21,947 bases of DNA from CAYLVJ01 sp964615425 (GTDB lineage: Bacteria; Patescibacteriota; Minisyncoccia; Minisyncoccales; CAYTKG01): contig CAZTOB010000010.1 of assembly GCA_964615425.1 (NCBI GenBank), positions 1 through 21,947 on the forward strand, read 5' to 3'. The notes beneath the pieces were generated by a model. The model saw only the letters and a program-made list of their open reading frames with translations, searched no databases and had not been told where the DNA came from. A program made the position numbers and the translations under genes. Positions 12,149 through 20,418 of the stretch are shown piece by piece. Positions within the stretch are counted from its first letter, which is position 1, and every line of letters starts with the position of its first letter.

Positions 12149-12907
12149 ATGAAGTTTTCTTTTTTAACGCTCAATCTTTGGTACGGAAAAAATTGGAAAA
12201 AAGAGCTGGAATTTCTCAAAAAGACAAAGCCGGATATATTTGTTCTTCAGGAAGTTACAAGAAATATCCCTCGTTTCAATTTGGAAAGGGTGGATGTCTT
12301 TAATGAAATTAAAAAGTCTTTTCCAGGCCACAACAGTTCCTTTGCTCCGGTTTGCTCTTCACGTAAAAAAGAAAGGTACTTCTCTTCCGGCAATGCCACC
12401 TTTGCTCGTTTTCCTCTTTTGAGCTCTGAGGTGTTTTTTTTCAGTCTCTCTCGTGAAAAAAAGGATTTTTCGACTACCTTTGGCAAAAAGATAAACCGAA
12501 ATGTTTTAAAAACTTCTTTTGAAATCGAAGGTAAAACAGTTTCCGTTTTTAATACCCATCTTGCTATGTCTTTAGATTTTAAAGAAAGACCGAAAAAAAC
12601 AAAAGAAGCCGGGGAACTTTTGGAGTTTACCAAAACTACAAACCCGCTTCTTCTTGCCGGAGACTTTAATGCTCTTCCTGAAAGCGAAACTGTTAAAATT
12701 TTGTCTCAAAAGTTTTCTTTTTTGGATGAGGAAAAAAAACCCACCTGGCCGAGACATCCTTTTTCGAAAGGAAATGTTAAAGCAGACAAACCAAGTTACA
12801 AGATTGATTTTATCTTTAAGAACGAAAAGATAAAAAGCAAAGGTTTTAAAGTTTTGGATGAAGACTTTTCAGACCACCTGCCTATTTTAGCCAATTTTAT
12901 TGTTTAA
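12149..12907 (+). CDS. endonuclease/exonuclease/phosphatase (EEP) family protein
   Basis: The 252-residue protein matches the EEP fold of metal-dependent phosphoesterases (DNase I, ExoIII and sphingomyelinase relatives). Motifs in order: FLTLNLWYG with N9, IFVLQEV with E35, GNATFARFPLL, VFNTHLAM with H137, LLLAGDFNALPES with D172 and N174, YKIDFIF with D220, and FSDHLPILANF with D242 and H243. All expected catalytic residues are present. No signal peptide is visible, so it should act in the cytoplasm unless exported otherwise. Substrate (DNA, RNA, lipid headgroup or sugar phosphate) cannot be told from sequence alone. It starts 9 nt after the GerMN gene and ends 5 nt before the thermonuclease fusion gene, so the three are probably one operon. 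The link with an exported nuclease favours a nucleic-acid role. Confidence 0.88.
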   Translation: MKFSFLTLNLWYGKNWKKELEFLKKTKPDIFVLQEVTRNIPRFNLERVDVFNEIKKSFPGHNSSFAPVCSSRKKERYFSSGNATFARFPLLSSEVFFFSLSREKKDFSTTFGKKINRNVLKTSFEIEGKTVSVFNTHLAMSLDFKERPKKTKEAGELLEFTKTTNPLLLAGDFNALPESETVKILSQKFSFLDEEKKPTWPRHPFSKGNVKADKPSYKIDFIFKNEKIKSKGFKVLDEDFSDHLPILANFIV

Positions 12908-12912
12908 AAGTC

Positions 12913-14904
12913 ATGAAAGCAGTCTCTAAAAAACAAAACAGCAATTTATCTTCTTGGAAGAAAAAGCTTTTTTTAGGAGGGTTGACCCTTCTTTTTTTAG
13001 CCGTTGGCTCATTTTTTGCTTCTCAGTCTACAACTTGGCAGTTTGGTTTAAAATCCCAAAACTGTGATTTGCCTGAAATGCCGAGTGGAGAGAGCCGCAG
13101 AGTGATAGAAGTTTTAGACGGTGATACTTTTGTTATAGAAGGAGGCTATCCGGTAAGAGTGTTGGGGATTGATGCCGATGAAAGGGGAGACCCCTGTTAT
13201 CTTGAGTCAAAAAAGCAGCTGGAGGAGCTTGTTTTAAACAAAGAGGTAGTTTTAAAAAAGGGAGAAGAGAACCACGATCGATATTGCCGTTATCTAAGGT
13301 GGCCCTTCCTTTCGGGGGAAAATATAAGTTTGAAAATGGTGGAGGAAGGTTTTGCCACCTCTCTTTTTTTTAACGAAAAAAAAGAGCATCAAGAAGAAAT
13401 AAAAAGAGCGGAGAGATCAGCCAGGCTTTCTTCCACCGGCTGCATGTGGCAGGAAGTAAAAGAAGAAAATACTTTTGAAGAAAGAGGCGGAGATTTTATT
13501 TGGAATGACTTAACTCCTCAAAAGACCGGATTGAAGGTTTTCGGGGCCTGCGAAACTCGTGACAAAGTGGGGGAAAGCTTGATAATAGAAGGGTGGGTTG
13601 TAGACGCCTACAGGGACAGAGAAACAAACACGGTTTTTTTAAACTTTAAAGAAGCCTTCCCCAACCAATGCTTCTCCGCCGTTATTTTTAACTCCGAACT
13701 TTACAAATTTGTTGAAGACCCTCACGAATTTTACCTGGAAGAGTTTGTAAGAATTAAAGGTGAGGTTGAAAAATACGAAGGCCGAGCCCAGATTGTTTTA
13801 AGCGATCCTTTACAAATTGAAGTAGGCAGAAGAAAAGTAAGAGGAGAGGTGGATTTAACCGATGAAGAATTAAAAGAGAGAATAGGGCAAATGATTATGG
13901 TCGGTTTCAGAGGAACTGAAATAGAAGAAGATTCTAAAATAGTTCAGGCTATCCGAGAGGTGAAAATAGGGGGGGTCTTTCTTTTTGATGTTGACACCGT
14001 CACCCAAAGTTTTCCCCGCAATATTAAAAACCCGGAACAGTTAAAAAACTTAAGCCGGGATCTTCAAAAATATTCGCAAACCCCGTTGTTTATAGCCGTT
14101 GATGGGGAAGGAGGAAAGGTGCACCGCTTAAAAGAGGAGTACGGCTTTAAGGGTTTTCCTTCCGCTGAAGAGTTAAGCCTTATGACAAAGACGGAGCGGG
14201 AAAAAGAAATTAAAGCCCTGGCCGAAGAGCTTGAAGGATTGGGTGTCAACATGAACCTGGCTCCGGTTTTAGATTTGAATCTAAGCCCCGACAACCCTGT
14301 TATCGGAGCGCTTGGCCGCTCTTTTTCATCCGATTCAGAGGTAGTAACTAAAATAGGTCGGGAAATTATAAGTCTTCATGAGGAAAAAGGAGTAGTTGCG
14401 GTAGCCAAACACTTTCCCGGTCACGGAAGCTCCGAAAGCGATTCTCACCTTGGGAAAGTTGATATTAGTGACACCTATCAAAAAGAAGAACTTTTACCTT
14501 ACAAAAATCTCATATCAAGCAATTTCTTAAGCGCGGTAATGACCGCTCACGTAGTAGATAAAAACATTGACAGCCGGTACCCGGCTACACTTTCAGAAAA
14601 ATTTTTACAAAGTCTTTTAAGAGAAGAGCTCGGTTTTAAAGGAGTAATAATTTCTGACGACTTACAAATGGGGGCCGTGAAGAATGAATACGGCTTGAAA
14701 GAAAGAGTGGTTGAATCTGTTAACGCCGGATGTGATGTTTTATCCTTTTCCAACAACGTTGACCAATATGATCCGGAAATTGCTTGGAAGGTGAGGGATA
14801 TAATTTACGAGGCGGTGAAAGACGGAGAAATCCCTCAGGAAAGAGTGTTGGAGTCATCGGAAAAGATTTACACTTTGAAACAGATTTTTGATATAATTAG
14901 ATAA
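12913..14904 (+). CDS. exported three-domain protein: thermonuclease (SNase) + OB fold + GH3/NagZ-like glycosidase
   Basis: The 663-residue protein has an N-terminal anchor (about 17-37) and three domains. Residues 60-180 are a staphylococcal-nuclease domain: VIEVLDGDTFVIEGG, VRVLGIDADERGDPC and HDRYCRYLRW, with R82, D87, E90 and R126 at the catalytic positions. Residues 205-305 resemble an OB-fold nucleic-acid-binding domain (IIEGWVVDAY, TVFLNFKEAFPNQCF, AQIVLSDPLQIEV). Residues 320-663 are a family-3 glycoside hydrolase of the NagZ type: IGQMIMVGFRG, LAPVLDLNLS, AKHFPGHGSSESDSH with the D510-x-H512 dyad, and GVIISDDLQMGAV with the candidate nucleophile D582 or D583. NagZ removes N-acetylglucosamine from muropeptides. 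One exported chain that degrades nucleic acid and trims cell wall would suit a scavenging or host-associated life. No internal stop or frameshift is seen. The gene begins 5 nt after the EEP gene. Confidence 0.88.
   Translation: MKAVSKKQNSNLSSWKKKLFLGGLTLLFLAVGSFFASQSTTWQFGLKSQNCDLPEMPSGESRRVIEVLDGDTFVIEGGYPVRVLGIDADERGDPCYLESKKQLEELVLNKEVVLKKGEENHDRYCRYLRWPFLSGENISLKMVEEGFATSLFFNEKKEHQEEIKRAERSARLSSTGCMWQEVKEENTFEERGGDFIWNDLTPQKTGLKVFGACETRDKVGESLIIEGWVVDAYRDRETNTVFLNFKEAFPNQCFSAVIFNSELYKFVEDPHEFYLEEFVRIKGEVEKYEGRAQIVLSDPLQIEVGRRKVRGEVDLTDEELKERIGQMIMVGFRGTEIEEDSKIVQAIREVKIGGVFLFDVDTVTQSFPRNIKNPEQLKNLSRDLQKYSQTPLFIAVDGEGGKVHRLKEEYGFKGFPSAEELSLMTKTEREKEIKALAEELEGLGVNMNLAPVLDLNLSPDNPVIGALGRSFSSDSEVVTKIGREIISLHEEKGVVAVAKHFPGHGSSESDSHLGKVDISDTYQKEELLPYKNLISSNFLSAVMTAHVVDKNIDSRYPATLSEKFLQSLLREELGFKGVIISDDLQMGAVKNEYGLKERVVESVNAGCDVLSFSNNVDQYDPEIAWKVRDIIYEAVKDGEIPQERVLESSEKIYTLKQIFDIIR
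14892..14897 (+). promoter_or_regulatory. possible internal -10 for the 251-aa gene
   Basis: TATAAT inside the last codons of the GH3 gene, 32 nt before the ATG at 14930. TTTACA upstream is spaced 19 nt, so it is a weak promoter at best. Confidence 0.25.
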
Positions 14905-14929
14905 TCAAAAAAATAATAAAAAGTTAAAA

Positions 14930-15685
14930 ATGAAAAAGGTAATTGAAATAGGGTTGTTGATCTTTGCGGTTCTTCTTTTATCCTCCGTTGCTTTTTATGC
15001 TTTAAACGAAGAGAAGGAGATTGGCAAGGATTTCTCCCGCATAAAAGATATTTTCTCCGAGTTGGGAGAAGAAAAAACATCAGAAGAGGCTGACTTTTTC
15101 GAGACGGGGAATTTAATTAAAAACGTCCCCGGGTTAGAAGAAGATGTTTTGTATCTCAACTATGAAAAACCCGGTGCACCAGCTTTGAAAGCAAAGCTTA
15201 CGTTCGATTTAAACAGCAAGTGTTTTCTCCCCGAAGAGACAAATTGTTCAGTCCTTTTTGAGGACGAAGGTTTCATTGGGGAAAGAGTAAGGGTGGAAGG
15301 AGTTGAAAAAGAAGAAACGGTAAACGTGCACCGCTTAGGAGTTCTTGAGTCAGAAGAGGTCCCAACAAACGAAGAAAATGGTTTGAGGGAAGAAGCAGAA
15401 ACGTGGATTAAGGAAAACGCTCCCACTTATGTTTTTGACGGTCGGGACCTGGAATTTGTCGAAAAAAGAGGGTTGGATTTGGTGGGGTGTGAAAACTGCT
15501 ACGAACTTGAATTCACTTTCGAGTCGAATCATGCCGGCTATGGAAACAGAGAGGGTGAAGTCTTAGCTCAAGTTATCACCCCTCACACCATCGTAGTTTT
15601 GATTGAAGACGGAGAAATAACCAAAGCGGTTACCGATCAGGTGTTTGACGAAATAGAAGGGGAGTCTTTGGAGCCGCAATCTTAA
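14930..15685 (+). CDS. membrane-anchored exported protein, unknown function
   Basis: The 251-residue product has a signal anchor at residues 4-24, then an acidic helix and two beta-rich parts. The first (about 70-140) contains C98 and C106. The second (about 155-235) begins EEAETWIKENAPTYVFDG and contains a C187-x2-C190 pair, then ELEFTFESNHAGYG and AQVITPHTIVVLIEDGEI. That second part looks like a conserved domain, since its glycine, histidine and cysteine positions are distinctive, but I cannot name it. The C-x2-C pair could be a disulfide or metal site outside the cell. It ends by sharing TTAA with the stop codon of the convergent TatD gene, so there is no terminator between them. It follows the GH3 gene by 25 nt and may be in the same transcript or use a -10 inside that gene's end. 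Confidence 0.7.
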   Translation: MKKVIEIGLLIFAVLLLSSVAFYALNEEKEIGKDFSRIKDIFSELGEEKTSEEADFFETGNLIKNVPGLEEDVLYLNYEKPGAPALKAKLTFDLNSKCFLPEETNCSVLFEDEGFIGERVRVEGVEKEETVNVHRLGVLESEEVPTNEENGLREEAETWIKENAPTYVFDGRDLEFVEKRGLDLVGCENCYELEFTFESNHAGYGNREGEVLAQVITPHTIVVLIEDGEITKAVTDQVFDEIEGESLEPQS

Positions 15686-16461
15686 TTTTTTCTAAGAAAA
15701 AGTCTTTCGGCATTAAGGGAGGTTCTTTGTTGAACCTCTTTTAATTTTTTATTTTTTATTTCGGCTATTTCTTGAGCAATAAACTTCAAGTTGGCTGGTG
15801 TATTTTTTTCTCCCCGGTGAGGGACGGGGGAAAGATAAGGAGAGTCGGTTTCTAAAAGTAATTTTTCAAGAGGAATTAAGGAAACTCTTTTTTTTAATTT
15901 CTCATCCCAGGTGATGTTTCCGTCTATCCCGAAAAACCAACTTCCCGGGAGATTGAGAACATCTTTTATTTCTTTTTTTCTCCCGGCAAAACAGTGAAAA
16001 ACACCTTTTGCTTTGCAATTTCTTTTTTCCAGGATTTTTATTGCGGTTTTTACTGCTTTTCGAGCGTGTATGATGAGGGGAAGGCCGGTTTCTTCTGCCA
16101 GCTTGATATGTTTTTCAAAAAGAAAAACCTGTTCCTTTTTGCTCATTAAAGCGAGATATCTTTCGGTAAAATCCAGGCCGCATTCTCCAACAGCTTTAAT
16201 CTTTTTTAAATTTTTTCCAACAAAAAGCTCTACTTTTTGAAATTCTTTCTCAAGGTTTCCTGTAAAAGAAGGATGAACCCCGGCAGAGGAAAAACAAACC
16301 CCGGGATATTTTTCAGCTAGAAGAAGAGAATCTTGAGAAGAGGAAAAATCAATTCCCGGAACAAGGATTTTTTCAACTCCCTCTTTTTGAGAATTATTTA
16401 TTATTTTTTCTACCTTTCCTGCAAAAGAAGAGTGGTTCAAATGAGCGTGTGTATCAAACAT
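15682..16461 (-). CDS. tatD: TatD family metal-dependent DNase/hydrolase
   Basis: The 259-residue length is typical of TatD. Metal-site motifs appear in order: FDTHAHLN with H5 and H7, AVGECGLDF with E93, LIIHARKA with H132, VFHCFAG with H156, and LLLETDSPYLSPVP with D206. TatD acts as a 3'-5' exonuclease on DNA with roles in repair and in degrading DNA during cell death. No signal peptide is seen, so it is cytosolic. The start is ATG at 16461, divergent from the thioredoxin reductase gene with 36 nt between the two starts. On its strand TATAAT (16493-16488) is a good -10, with a 20-nt leader. Together with the EEP and exported SNase proteins, it gives three nuclease-type genes in under 5 kb. 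Confidence 0.92.
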   Translation of the reverse strand: MFDTHAHLNHSSFAGKVEKIINNSQKEGVEKILVPGIDFSSSQDSLLLAEKYPGVCFSSAGVHPSFTGNLEKEFQKVELFVGKNLKKIKAVGECGLDFTERYLALMSKKEQVFLFEKHIKLAEETGLPLIIHARKAVKTAIKILEKRNCKAKGVFHCFAGRKKEIKDVLNLPGSWFFGIDGNITWDEKLKKRVSLIPLEKLLLETDSPYLSPVPHRGEKNTPANLKFIAQEIAEIKNKKLKEVQQRTSLNAERLFLRKN

Positions 16462-16483
16462 TTTTAAAAATTAATGATTGTGT

Positions 16484-16493
16484 TATTATTATA
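16484..16493. promoter_or_regulatory. overlapping divergent -10 boxes (tatD / thioredoxin reductase)
   Basis: Plus strand TATTAT (16484-16489) predicts +1 near 16496, 2 nt before the reductase ATG (almost leaderless). Minus strand TATAAT (16493-16488) predicts +1 near 16481 and a 20-nt leader for tatD. The two boxes overlap by 2 nt. Confidence 0.45.
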
Positions 16494-16497
16494 CACG

Positions 16498-17427
16498 ATG
16501 AACAATCTTATTATAATCGGATCCGGTCCTGCCGGCTACACTGCTTCCATTTATGCCAACCGTTACGGGATATCCAACATTTTGATAGGTGATAAGCCTG
16601 GGGGTATGATTGCCGACGCACACAAGGTCTGTAATTTCCCCGGAGAAAGGGAAATAACGGGGCAGAAGTTAGCTCAAAAAATCAGAGAACACGCTTTGAA
16701 GGAAGGGTGCAGGGAGATTCTTGAAAAAGTAGTTTCAGTTAAAAAAGAAAATAATTTTTTTGAGGTTGAAGACAAAAGCGGAGAAAAAAGAAAAGCTCAA
16801 ACTGTTTTGATAGCAACCGGAAGCAAGAGAAGAAGGCTGGGGCTTGATCAAGAAAAAAAATTCTTGGGCAAAGGGGTCTCCTATTGTGCTACTTGTGACG
16901 GCCCCCTTTTTAAAGACGAGGAGGTAGCTGTTATCGGCGGTGGAAACGCAGCCCACACCGCTTCTCTTCTTCTTTCCGAAATAGCCGAAAGAGTTTATGA
17001 AATTTATAGAGGAGACAAGTTGAAAGGAACCAAGGCGTGGATTGAAAAGATAAAAAAAGATCCGAAAATAGAAATTATCTACAACACCAACGTTGTCGGA
17101 CTAGTGGGTGAAAAAATGCTTGAGGAGATAGAACTCGACTCTTTTTATCGGGAAAAAAAGAGTTTAAAAGTAAAAGGTCTTTTTATCGAAATTGGTTCGG
17201 TTCCACAAAACAAATTAGCTCAAAAAGCGGGGGTGGAAATAAATAAGAAAGGGTATATAAAAGTGAAAGAAGACCAGTCAACAAATGTTCCCGGCCTTTA
17301 TGCCGCCGGAGATGTTACCAACGGCTCTGACGGGTTTAGACAAGTTATAACTGCTTGCAGCGAATCAGCTGTAGCGGTTCGTTCTATTTTTAGTTATTTA
17401 AAAAATGATCATGAAGGATTCTTTTGA
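16498..17427 (+). CDS. trxB: thioredoxin reductase-like flavoprotein
   Basis: I choose ATG at 16498 (309 aa, MNNLIIIGSGPAGYTASIYA). The upstream in-frame ATG at 16474 would overlap the promoter and add eight hydrophobic residues before the FAD motif. Motifs: GSGPAG at 8-13 for FAD, the redox-active SYCATCDGP with C130 and C133, GGGNAAHTA at 147-155 for NAD(P), and GLYAAGDVTNG near the end for FAD. The NADPH-specific HRR-x3-R of classical TrxB is here YRGDKLKGT (170-178), losing most of the arginines that hold the 2'-phosphate. The electron donor may be NADH or another carrier. No thioredoxin gene is beside it. The last codons overlap the next gene (glutamate dehydrogenase) by 17-23 nt, so the pair is translationally linked. 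The call is secure; the cofactor is inference. Confidence 0.9.
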   Translation: MNNLIIIGSGPAGYTASIYANRYGISNILIGDKPGGMIADAHKVCNFPGEREITGQKLAQKIREHALKEGCREILEKVVSVKKENNFFEVEDKSGEKRKAQTVLIATGSKRRRLGLDQEKKFLGKGVSYCATCDGPLFKDEEVAVIGGGNAAHTASLLLSEIAERVYEIYRGDKLKGTKAWIEKIKKDPKIEIIYNTNVVGLVGEKMLEEIELDSFYREKKSLKVKGLFIEIGSVPQNKLAQKAGVEINKKGYIKVKEDQSTNVPGLYAAGDVTNGSDGFRQVITACSESAVAVRSIFSYLKNDHEGFF

Positions 17428-18637
17428 AAAAGCTTTAAAGAAGGTGAGTGAAGTTGCCGAGTTGATAGAGCTTGAGGAAAAAAAAGCAACTCAAATTAAG
17501 AAAATAGACCGTTTTATAGAAGTTAATTTTCCAGTAGAAATGGATGACGGCGGGGTTCGAATTTTTAAGGGCTTTCGCTCTCAACATTCTAACGTAAGGG
17601 GGCCCTACAAGGGAGGGGTGAGGTTCAGTTCTCATGTTGACGCCGAAGAGGTAAAAGCCCTTTCTTTGTGGATGAGTATCAAGTGCGCAGTGGCCGACAT
17701 TCCTTTTGGAGGCGGCAAAGGAGGAGTGATTGTTGATACGAAAAAGATATCCCGCACAGAAAAAGAGAAAATCTCCAGGGGTTACATACGGTCGCTTTTT
17801 TTCTGCCTGGGTCCTGAAAAAGACATACCAGCTCCCGACATGTACACCGGGTCGCAAGAAATGAACTGGATGCTGGATGAGTTTTCAAAAATCAAAGGAG
17901 AAAAAACTCTCGCTTTCATTACGGGCAAACCGATAGAAAACGGAGGGTCAAAAGGAAGAACAGAGGCTACCGGGCAAGGAGGAGTTTTTATTCTTGAAGA
18001 AATCTCACATAAATTGAATTTGACTCCCGGAAAAACTGAGGTGTCTATTCAAGGATTTGGAAATGTCGGGTATCATTTTGCCAGGGCAGCTGAAGAATTA
18101 GGGTTTAAGATAACAGCTCTTAGTGACTCCAAAGGAGGCGTTTTTAATTCCGAAGGAATAGAGGTTGAAAAAGCCAAAGAATACAAGAGGCAAACGGGCG
18201 CTCTAAAAGGCTTGTCTGGAACATCGGATCTTGCCGCTGGAGAAATTCTAAAGTTGAAAACGGATGTTCTTGTCCCCGCTGCGCTAGAAGGAGTGATCAC
18301 TGTAAAAAATGCAGAAGAGATAAAAGCTCCTTTGATAATTGAAATGGCCAATGGTCCCACCACTCCCGAAGCAGATAAAATATTAAATCAAAAAGATAAA
18401 ATTATTATACCTGACGTTTTGGCCAACTCGGGCGGTGTTACAGTTTCTTATTTTGAATGGCTGCAAAACAAAAAAGGGGAGAGGTGGTCAAAGAACAAAG
18501 TTTTAAAAAGATTAAGGAAAAAAATCAAGAAAGCATTTCAAGACGTGTGGCGGGAAAAAGAAAAAGGGGGCTACACCCTTCGAACCTCTGCTTATATCCT
18601 CGCTTTAAAAAGAATTTCCCGGGAAATAAAAGATTAA
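17405..18637 (+). CDS. gdhA: glutamate (Glu/Leu/Phe/Val) dehydrogenase
   Basis: The 410-residue length fits the hexameric GDH family (about 410-450). Key sites: KGFRSQHSNVRGPYKGGVRF (55-74), IPFGGGKGGV with the catalytic lysine K105, DIPAPDMYTG with D145, QGFGNVG at 216-222 for NAD(P), and the closing ANSGGVTVSYFEW. It converts glutamate to 2-oxoglutarate and ammonia, reversibly, in the cytoplasm. Starts at ATG 17405 or 17411 are both possible; either overlaps the reductase gene. GDH is not widespread in reduced-genome CPR, so its presence suggests some amino-acid fermentation or ammonia assimilation. It is followed after 11 nt by the second V4R-like gene. Confidence 0.95.
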   Translation: MIMKDSFEKALKKVSEVAELIELEEKKATQIKKIDRFIEVNFPVEMDDGGVRIFKGFRSQHSNVRGPYKGGVRFSSHVDAEEVKALSLWMSIKCAVADIPFGGGKGGVIVDTKKISRTEKEKISRGYIRSLFFCLGPEKDIPAPDMYTGSQEMNWMLDEFSKIKGEKTLAFITGKPIENGGSKGRTEATGQGGVFILEEISHKLNLTPGKTEVSIQGFGNVGYHFARAAEELGFKITALSDSKGGVFNSEGIEVEKAKEYKRQTGALKGLSGTSDLAAGEILKLKTDVLVPAALEGVITVKNAEEIKAPLIIEMANGPTTPEADKILNQKDKIIIPDVLANSGGVTVSYFEWLQNKKGERWSKNKVLKRLRKKIKKAFQDVWREKEKGGYTLRTSAYILALKRISREIKD

Positions 18638-18648
18638 ACTAATTTCGC

Positions 18649-19242
18649 ATGAAATACGATTTAAACAAGGAAAGGGTCGAAGAAATGATGAAAGTTGAAG
18701 GAGAGGCTCGGGGAGTAACCATTAAAACTGATTGGTCCTTCATAAAAGATGAATTCGGGGATGAAGGATTAGAAAAAATAGAAAAAAGAATGGCCGAGTT
18801 AGGACATCCTTTAAAATACGAAGGGATAAGAACCATGAGTTTTTATCCTTTGGGGCTAGACCTTCTTTCTATATTGGTGATAGGCGAGAGCTTCGACTTT
18901 GAAGAGAAAGATTTTGTTGATATGGGGCGTAAAGCCTTTAGGTTTTCAATCTTTTTGAAATTATTTTTACGCTATTTTACCTCTCTTAAAAAAATGTCCG
19001 AACAAGCTCCCAAAATGTTTAAAAAACATTACAGTATCGGGAGTCTTGAGATGAAAGAGATTGAGGAAAAAAAAGCAGTGGTAACGTTAAAAGACTTTGA
19101 TGTCCACAAGGTTTACTGTTTAACTTTAAAGGGTTATCTTACCGAAGTTACAAGCATGGTTGTTAATAAGGAAATAAGGTGTGAAGAAGTGGCTTGCACA
19201 CACGAAGGAGATTCTCATCATGAGTTTGTCCTCACCTGGTAG
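18649..19242 (+). CDS. V4R/HNOB-like ligand-binding domain protein, paralogue 2
   Basis: The 197-residue protein is a paralogue of the gene at 4281-4889. By hand alignment, residues 39-79 share 22 of 41 positions with residues 41-81 of that protein. Both carry SFYP with GL, APKMF/W, DFDVH (H153 here), a Cys four residues later (C157), C178, C183 and H191-E192. It resembles the V4R and haem-NO-binding-like folds but lacks a recognisable effector domain. It starts 11 nt after glutamate dehydrogenase without its own visible promoter, so it is probably expressed with the reductase and GDH genes. Paralogue 1 instead lies between an amidase-like and a SurA-like gene, a very different setting. It ends with TAG, 4 nt before the end of the convergent release-factor-like gene. 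Family assignment tentative. Confidence 0.6.
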   Translation: MKYDLNKERVEEMMKVEGEARGVTIKTDWSFIKDEFGDEGLEKIEKRMAELGHPLKYEGIRTMSFYPLGLDLLSILVIGESFDFEEKDFVDMGRKAFRFSIFLKLFLRYFTSLKKMSEQAPKMFKKHYSIGSLEMKEIEEKKAVVTLKDFDVHKVYCLTLKGYLTEVTSMVVNKEIRCEEVACTHEGDSHHEFVLTW

Positions 19243-19246
19243 CCGT

Positions 19247-20392
19247 TTAAAAGCGCAGTCCGGCTTGAACTTCATTTTCTTTTACTACCCTGACTTCTCC
19301 TCCTGATTCAAAAACGATTTTAACAAGCCACGGAGCTATATTCTCTACCACACGACATTTGTTTTGCGAAGTGTAGGGTAAGAAACTTTCATCAACACAA
19401 CCTTTTTTCTCTGCTTTGGGATGAATAAAAAGTGTCTTTATTTTTTTCAACCTGGCGGCTTTTAAAACCTCCTCCCACCCCTTTTTAAACTTTTCAGGAG
19501 TTCTTTTGTATTCTTCCATCAAACTTTTTGTTATTTTTGTTTGATGCTCGTCAATAATTTCAAGAGCTGCTCTTTTCAACTCTTCTTCGTTTTGAAAAGA
19601 TTTTTTCACCAACATTGGCTCAAAGTGGCTTTTCAAACTATTTTTCCCGACAAAAGGCTTAATTATTTCTTGGAAGGGCTCGGAATAAAAAACAATCAGA
19701 TATTCCGATTTTTTATTAAGGGATGAAGTAGACCTCAAACTTTCTTTTAGATCGTTTAAGAATAAACGGTTTTCTTTTTCCTTTCCTTTCTGAATTTTAT
19801 TCTCCCCCGTACCGTAATAAGCTTTTTTACCTTTGCCTAATTTGGCTCTTTTCAACCCTTCTTTTTTTTCTTTAACTTTAGCACTGCGGTATTCATTCTT
19901 CTTTCTTAAAAGAAGAGAAAAATCTCCTTCTTGAAGAGAATAAATTTTTGCTTCGGATCTTTTTATCTCCAGCACAACAGCGCTTTCCACTCTGTTTTGC
20001 ATCCAAATTAATTGATCAACGTCAAAAGAGGTGGCGATGTTAACCTCCTTTTCAGAAGAATAGGGGAGATGAAAAAGAAAAAGTTTTACTTTTTGTTCTC
20101 CTTTTGTGGGAAGCACCGCGAAAAGAGATATTCCTTTTTTAAAACTTTCTTCTCTACTGACCTTTCTTTCTATTTTTTGAGTGAGTTCATCTCTTAGTTT
20201 GTCTTGCTTTTTTAGTAAGTGATGTTTTTTCAAAGCTTCTCTGCTTAAAGAAGATAGTCTTCTCCCAAGCTCTTTGGAAAGAGGTCGATTCATCACTTCC
20301 GGTGTTATGGGAAGATAAACAGAAAGGAAGAAATTTTCTTCTTTTTCTATCGTGGAGAGAAGTTTTTTAATTGTTTTTTTGGAAAGTTTCAT
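19247..20392 (-). CDS. bacterial archaeo-eukaryotic release factor-like (baeRF) protein
   Basis: The 381-residue protein fits the baeRF group, bacterial relatives of aRF1/eRF1 and Pelota domains. The opening KEENFFLSVYLPI, the central VLEIKRSEAKIYSLQEGDF (140-158, the strand pattern following the N-domain) and the C-terminal pattern are all typical. The last reads KKGWEEVLKAARLKKIKTLF (303-322), then CVDESFLPY and SGGEVRVVKENEVQAGLRF (363-381). The latter region resembles the L7Ae-like C-terminal domain of eRF1. No GGQ tripeptide is present. Residues 165-210 are an extremely basic K/E-rich segment where a middle domain begins; it could bind RNA. The group is thought to act in ribosome rescue or to respond to stalled ribosomes, without firm experimental support. 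It is divergent from uppP, sharing a promoter region. Family moderately sure, function inferred. Confidence 0.7.
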   Translation of the reverse strand: MKLSKKTIKKLLSTIEKEENFFLSVYLPITPEVMNRPLSKELGRRLSSLSREALKKHHLLKKQDKLRDELTQKIERKVSREESFKKGISLFAVLPTKGEQKVKLFLFHLPYSSEKEVNIATSFDVDQLIWMQNRVESAVVLEIKRSEAKIYSLQEGDFSLLLRKKNEYRSAKVKEKKEGLKRAKLGKGKKAYYGTGENKIQKGKEKENRLFLNDLKESLRSTSSLNKKSEYLIVFYSEPFQEIIKPFVGKNSLKSHFEPMLVKKSFQNEEELKRAALEIIDEHQTKITKSLMEEYKRTPEKFKKGWEEVLKAARLKKIKTLFIHPKAEKKGCVDESFLPYTSQNKCRVVENIAPWLVKIVFESGGEVRVVKENEVQAGLRF

Positions 20393-20418
20393 TTTTGTTT
20401 TTTAATCTTTAATGCTAT

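Noticed and set aside
12913..14904. Two adjacent genes misread as one fusion
   Set aside because: The frame is continuous through the OB and GH3 parts with no stop and no internal start context; the joining OB domain is well formed.
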